This document shows positions 25,312 to 26,978 of a DNA stretch of 26,978 bases, one piece after another (positions within the stretch are counted from its first letter, which is position 1; every line of letters begins with the position of its first letter). The notes beneath the pieces were generated by a model that ran no database searches, had not been told where the DNA came from, and saw only the letters and a list, made by a program, of their open reading frames with translations. Origin of the DNA: Bacteroidales bacterium UBA6377 (GTDB taxonomy: Bacteria; Bacteroidota; Bacteroidia; Bacteroidales; UBA932); assembly GCA_002438805.1 (NCBI GenBank), contig DJQV01000018.1, positions 192,750 to 219,727 on the forward strand. Reading direction: 5' to 3'. The position numbers and the translations under genes are program-made.

Positions 25312-25826
25312 CGTCCAGCATTTTCCAATATCCATGCATCAGGGCAGAATCCGCTTTCCCGCACTGAACGGAGCGAAGCATAAGCATCGGCAAGCTCGTC
25401 ACATGGACAGATCCCCACAGCGGTAAAGCCATTGAGGTACCTTATCTTGACAGCAGCATAACCGGATTGCACGGCACTTTGGAGACACTTGTCCGCATTG
25501 CCGGCATTGCCGAACGCCCCGATGATTATGTAGTAACGGCTGGAAAGGGAATCCCTGACATCATCAGGCAGACGCCTGGCCTGCACCACCGAACTTCTTA
25601 TGGCCCGTATGGAATCCAGTATTTCGAGAGAGTCAGTAATCTGCTTCTGCATCTCCTTGAGTGAATCCAGACGGTTGCGATGTCCCTTTTCCTGCTGCTC
25701 AATATAGAGCCTCTTCGCTTCAATCTGGTCAGACGTCGGACGGCCCGCCATCTTCCGGAAAAGATCGCAGCCGCTCAGCAAAGGCAGGACAAGCACAAGA
25801 AGAACTACTACCGACAACTTATTCAT
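25308..25826 (-). CDS. SPOR-domain lipoprotein
   Basis: This 172-residue lipoprotein begins MNKLSVVVLL, with a lipobox ending at C20 (LLSGC). A charged helical stretch (about 33-85, likely coiled coil) leads to a C-terminal SPOR-like domain (about 96-168) with YYIIIGAFGNAGNADKCLQ and YAAVKIRYLNGFTAVGI. SPOR domains bind denuded glycan strands of septal peptidoglycan. The start at 25826 puts the lipobox at the normal distance; codons upstream are in the promoter. It overlaps the M28-TonB_C gene by 4 bp, which suggests that the two envelope proteins act together. It heads the operon that continues into leuS and the yitT pair. Confidence 0.82.
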   Translation of the reverse strand: MNKLSVVVLLVLVLPLLSGCDLFRKMAGRPTSDQIEAKRLYIEQQEKGHRNRLDSLKEMQKQITDSLEILDSIRAIRSSVVQARRLPDDVRDSLSSRYYIIIGAFGNAGNADKCLQSAVQSGYAAVKIRYLNGFTAVGICPCDELADAYASLRSVRESGFCPDAWILENAGR

Positions 25827-25832
25827 AAGATG

Positions 25833-25840
25833 CAAATTTA
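25833..25840 (-). promoter_or_regulatory. -7 box of the SPOR-leuS-yitT operon
   Basis: The minus strand reads TAAATTTG, a perfect TAnnTTTG, 6 nt before the ATG at 25826, which implies a very short leader. No -33 TTTG is seen at the right spacing. Confidence 0.45.
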
Positions 25841-25862
25841 GCAAAACTTTCAGAAGTTGTCT

Positions 25863-25870
25863 TATATTTG
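25863..25870 (+). promoter_or_regulatory. -7 box of the CapA-like gene
   Basis: TATATTTG is a perfect TAnnTTTG, 7 nt before the ATG at 25878. A weak TTTA at 25837-25840 lies 22 bp upstream. With the box at 25840..25833 it forms a divergent promoter pair inside a 51-bp gap. Confidence 0.5.
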
Positions 25871-25877
25871 CCACCGT

Positions 25878-26960
25878 ATGATTATCCGACTTTCACTATT
25901 AGCTGCCGCCGTGCTGACATGCGCTGCCGCAACCGCCCAGATTAAAGAATACCCCGTTCCGTTCCCTAAGCCGATAGGCCACGGTACGGACACCGTAAGC
26001 GTTGTAATAATCGGGGATGTCATGATGCACAGCCGGCAACTGGACTACAACTGCAGAACCTTTCTCGAAGGAATAAGCCCTGCGCTCCAGCAAGCGGACA
26101 TAGCGATAGCCAATATGGAATTCTCACTCGGAGGCCCTCCCTACAGCGGCTATCCTGCATTCTCCGCCCCGGACGAATACGCGGAATATATCAAGGAAGG
26201 CTGCGGAGTTGACATATTCTTGACCGCCAACAACCACATACTTGACAAGGGCAGAAAAGGCCTTGCTCGCACACTTTCCATATACGACAAGATAAGAGTA
26301 AAACATACCGGAGCAGCATCCGACAGCACAGCGCTCAATGATAATTATCCTCTGATGATAACGAAGCGAGGCATCAGACTCGCCGTCATCAACTTCACAT
26401 ACGGCACCAACAACCCCGTCGGGAACAAATCAGGATGGCCGACAGTAAACATGATGCATAAAGACAATGTGCGCGCCGCAATCAAAAAGGCAAAAGACAG
26501 AAGAGCAGACTTTATAATAGTCATCCCACACTGGGGAACCGAGTACAGCCTCTCGCCGGACAAAAGACAAGAAGAATGGGCCAGTTGGCTCGCCACTGAA
26601 GGAGCTGATGTAATCATAGGTGCGCACCCGCATGTGGTTCAAGACAGCACACACATAAACGGCATCCCCGTCATCTATTCACTAGGCAACGCCATATCAA
26701 ACATGAGCGCTCGCAATACAAGGCTCGGCCTCGCTGTAGAATTGACGTTCACGCACAACCCGGCTTCAGCAGAAAAGGAAATGTTCGAACCCAAACTCAG
26801 ATTCCTATGGTGCACACTCCCGGGCACCTTGACAGAAGGCTATAAAACCATATTCTGTGATGAATGGACAGGCCGGAGAGAAGAATGGATAAACCCGGCA
26901 GACTATGACAACATGCTGGTCACGCTGTCGAGAGTGAGGGAGGAGACGGGGATAGAATAA
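25878..26960 (+). CDS. Secreted CapA-like (PGA_cap) metallophosphatase-fold protein
   Basis: This 360-residue exported protein has a signal peptide (1-20, ending ATA before Q). The PGA_cap domain of the calcineurin-like metallophosphatase superfamily covers most of the rest: GDVMMH (46-51), NMEF (79-82), TANNHILD (117-124), PHWGTEY, IGAHPHV and YSLGN, which together form the presumed metal site. I chose the ATG at 25878 because it starts the signal peptide and lies just after TATATTTG. CapA is named for poly-gamma-glutamate capsule export, but no capB or capC is nearby, so that role should not be assumed; Bacteroidota carry many stand-alone copies of unknown substrate. It diverges from the SPOR operon. 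Confidence 0.88.
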   Translation: MIIRLSLLAAAVLTCAAATAQIKEYPVPFPKPIGHGTDTVSVVIIGDVMMHSRQLDYNCRTFLEGISPALQQADIAIANMEFSLGGPPYSGYPAFSAPDEYAEYIKEGCGVDIFLTANNHILDKGRKGLARTLSIYDKIRVKHTGAASDSTALNDNYPLMITKRGIRLAVINFTYGTNNPVGNKSGWPTVNMMHKDNVRAAIKKAKDRRADFIIVIPHWGTEYSLSPDKRQEEWASWLATEGADVIIGAHPHVVQDSTHINGIPVIYSLGNAISNMSARNTRLGLAVELTFTHNPASAEKEMFEPKLRFLWCTLPGTLTEGYKTIFCDEWTGRREEWINPADYDNMLVTLSRVREETGIE

Positions 26961-26978
26961 AAAGAAGAAGTCCCGGGG

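Noticed and set aside
25878..26960. Poly-gamma-glutamate capsule synthesis
   Set aside because: The CapA-like fold alone does not show this; capB and capC are absent from the window.

Overview
The window looks like a chromosome segment of a Bacteroidota bacterium, probably Bacteroidales from a gut or rumen-like habitat. The signs are start-proximal TAnnTTTG boxes in place of sigma70-type promoters, few Shine-Dalgarno sequences, a TonB C-terminal domain on a periplasmic protein, FISUMP-type lipoproteins, pectin-related CAZymes and a Bacteroidota-style six-domain S1 protein. Coding sequence is moderately GC-rich with AT-rich intergenic gaps. I do not place it below order; a Rikenellaceae- or Cryptobacteroides-like lineage is only a guess. 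No rRNA, tRNA, CRISPR array, insertion sequence or phage gene was seen, and no stretch longer than about 120 bp lacks a gene.

Region 1 (49-5830, all minus) is housekeeping. The tightly packed set rpsA, rnz, a LysM glucosaminidase and mltG lies behind a recognisable rpsA promoter, with corA just upstream under its own promoter. mntP (plus) diverges from corA and converges on recR. recR lies directly behind fba, with zero spacing and a TTG start. From the fba/gmk divergence, gmk and nadD (overlapping by 10 bp) run rightward and lead straight into a lipoprotein pectinesterase with no visible promoter of its own; a strong hairpin closes that transcript.

Region 2 (9326-17521) is an accessory, pectin-oriented cluster. 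It holds the lipoprotein CE8-like esterase, two paralogous FISUMP-like lipoproteins, a small outer-membrane barrel, and a 1148-residue secreted enzyme joining a GH95 alpha-L-fucosidase/galactosidase to a canonical CE8 pectin methylesterase. There is no SusC/SusD pair here, so it is not a standard polysaccharide utilisation locus.

Region 3 (17589-26960) holds an RluA-type pseudouridine synthase, a membrane-anchored AraC regulator, and a five-gene minus-strand operon: SPOR lipoprotein, degenerate M28 peptidase fused to TonB_C, leuS, yitT, yitT. The operon ends in a 12-bp stem terminator. A secreted CapA-like protein diverges from its head.

The points most worth a second look are the M28-TonB_C protein, whose metal site looks destroyed; the GH95-CE8 fusion; an RNase Z that appears to lack its tRNA-binding arm; the paired FISUMP lipoproteins, one with an EF-hand loop; and the in-frame TAG/TTG junction between fba and recR.
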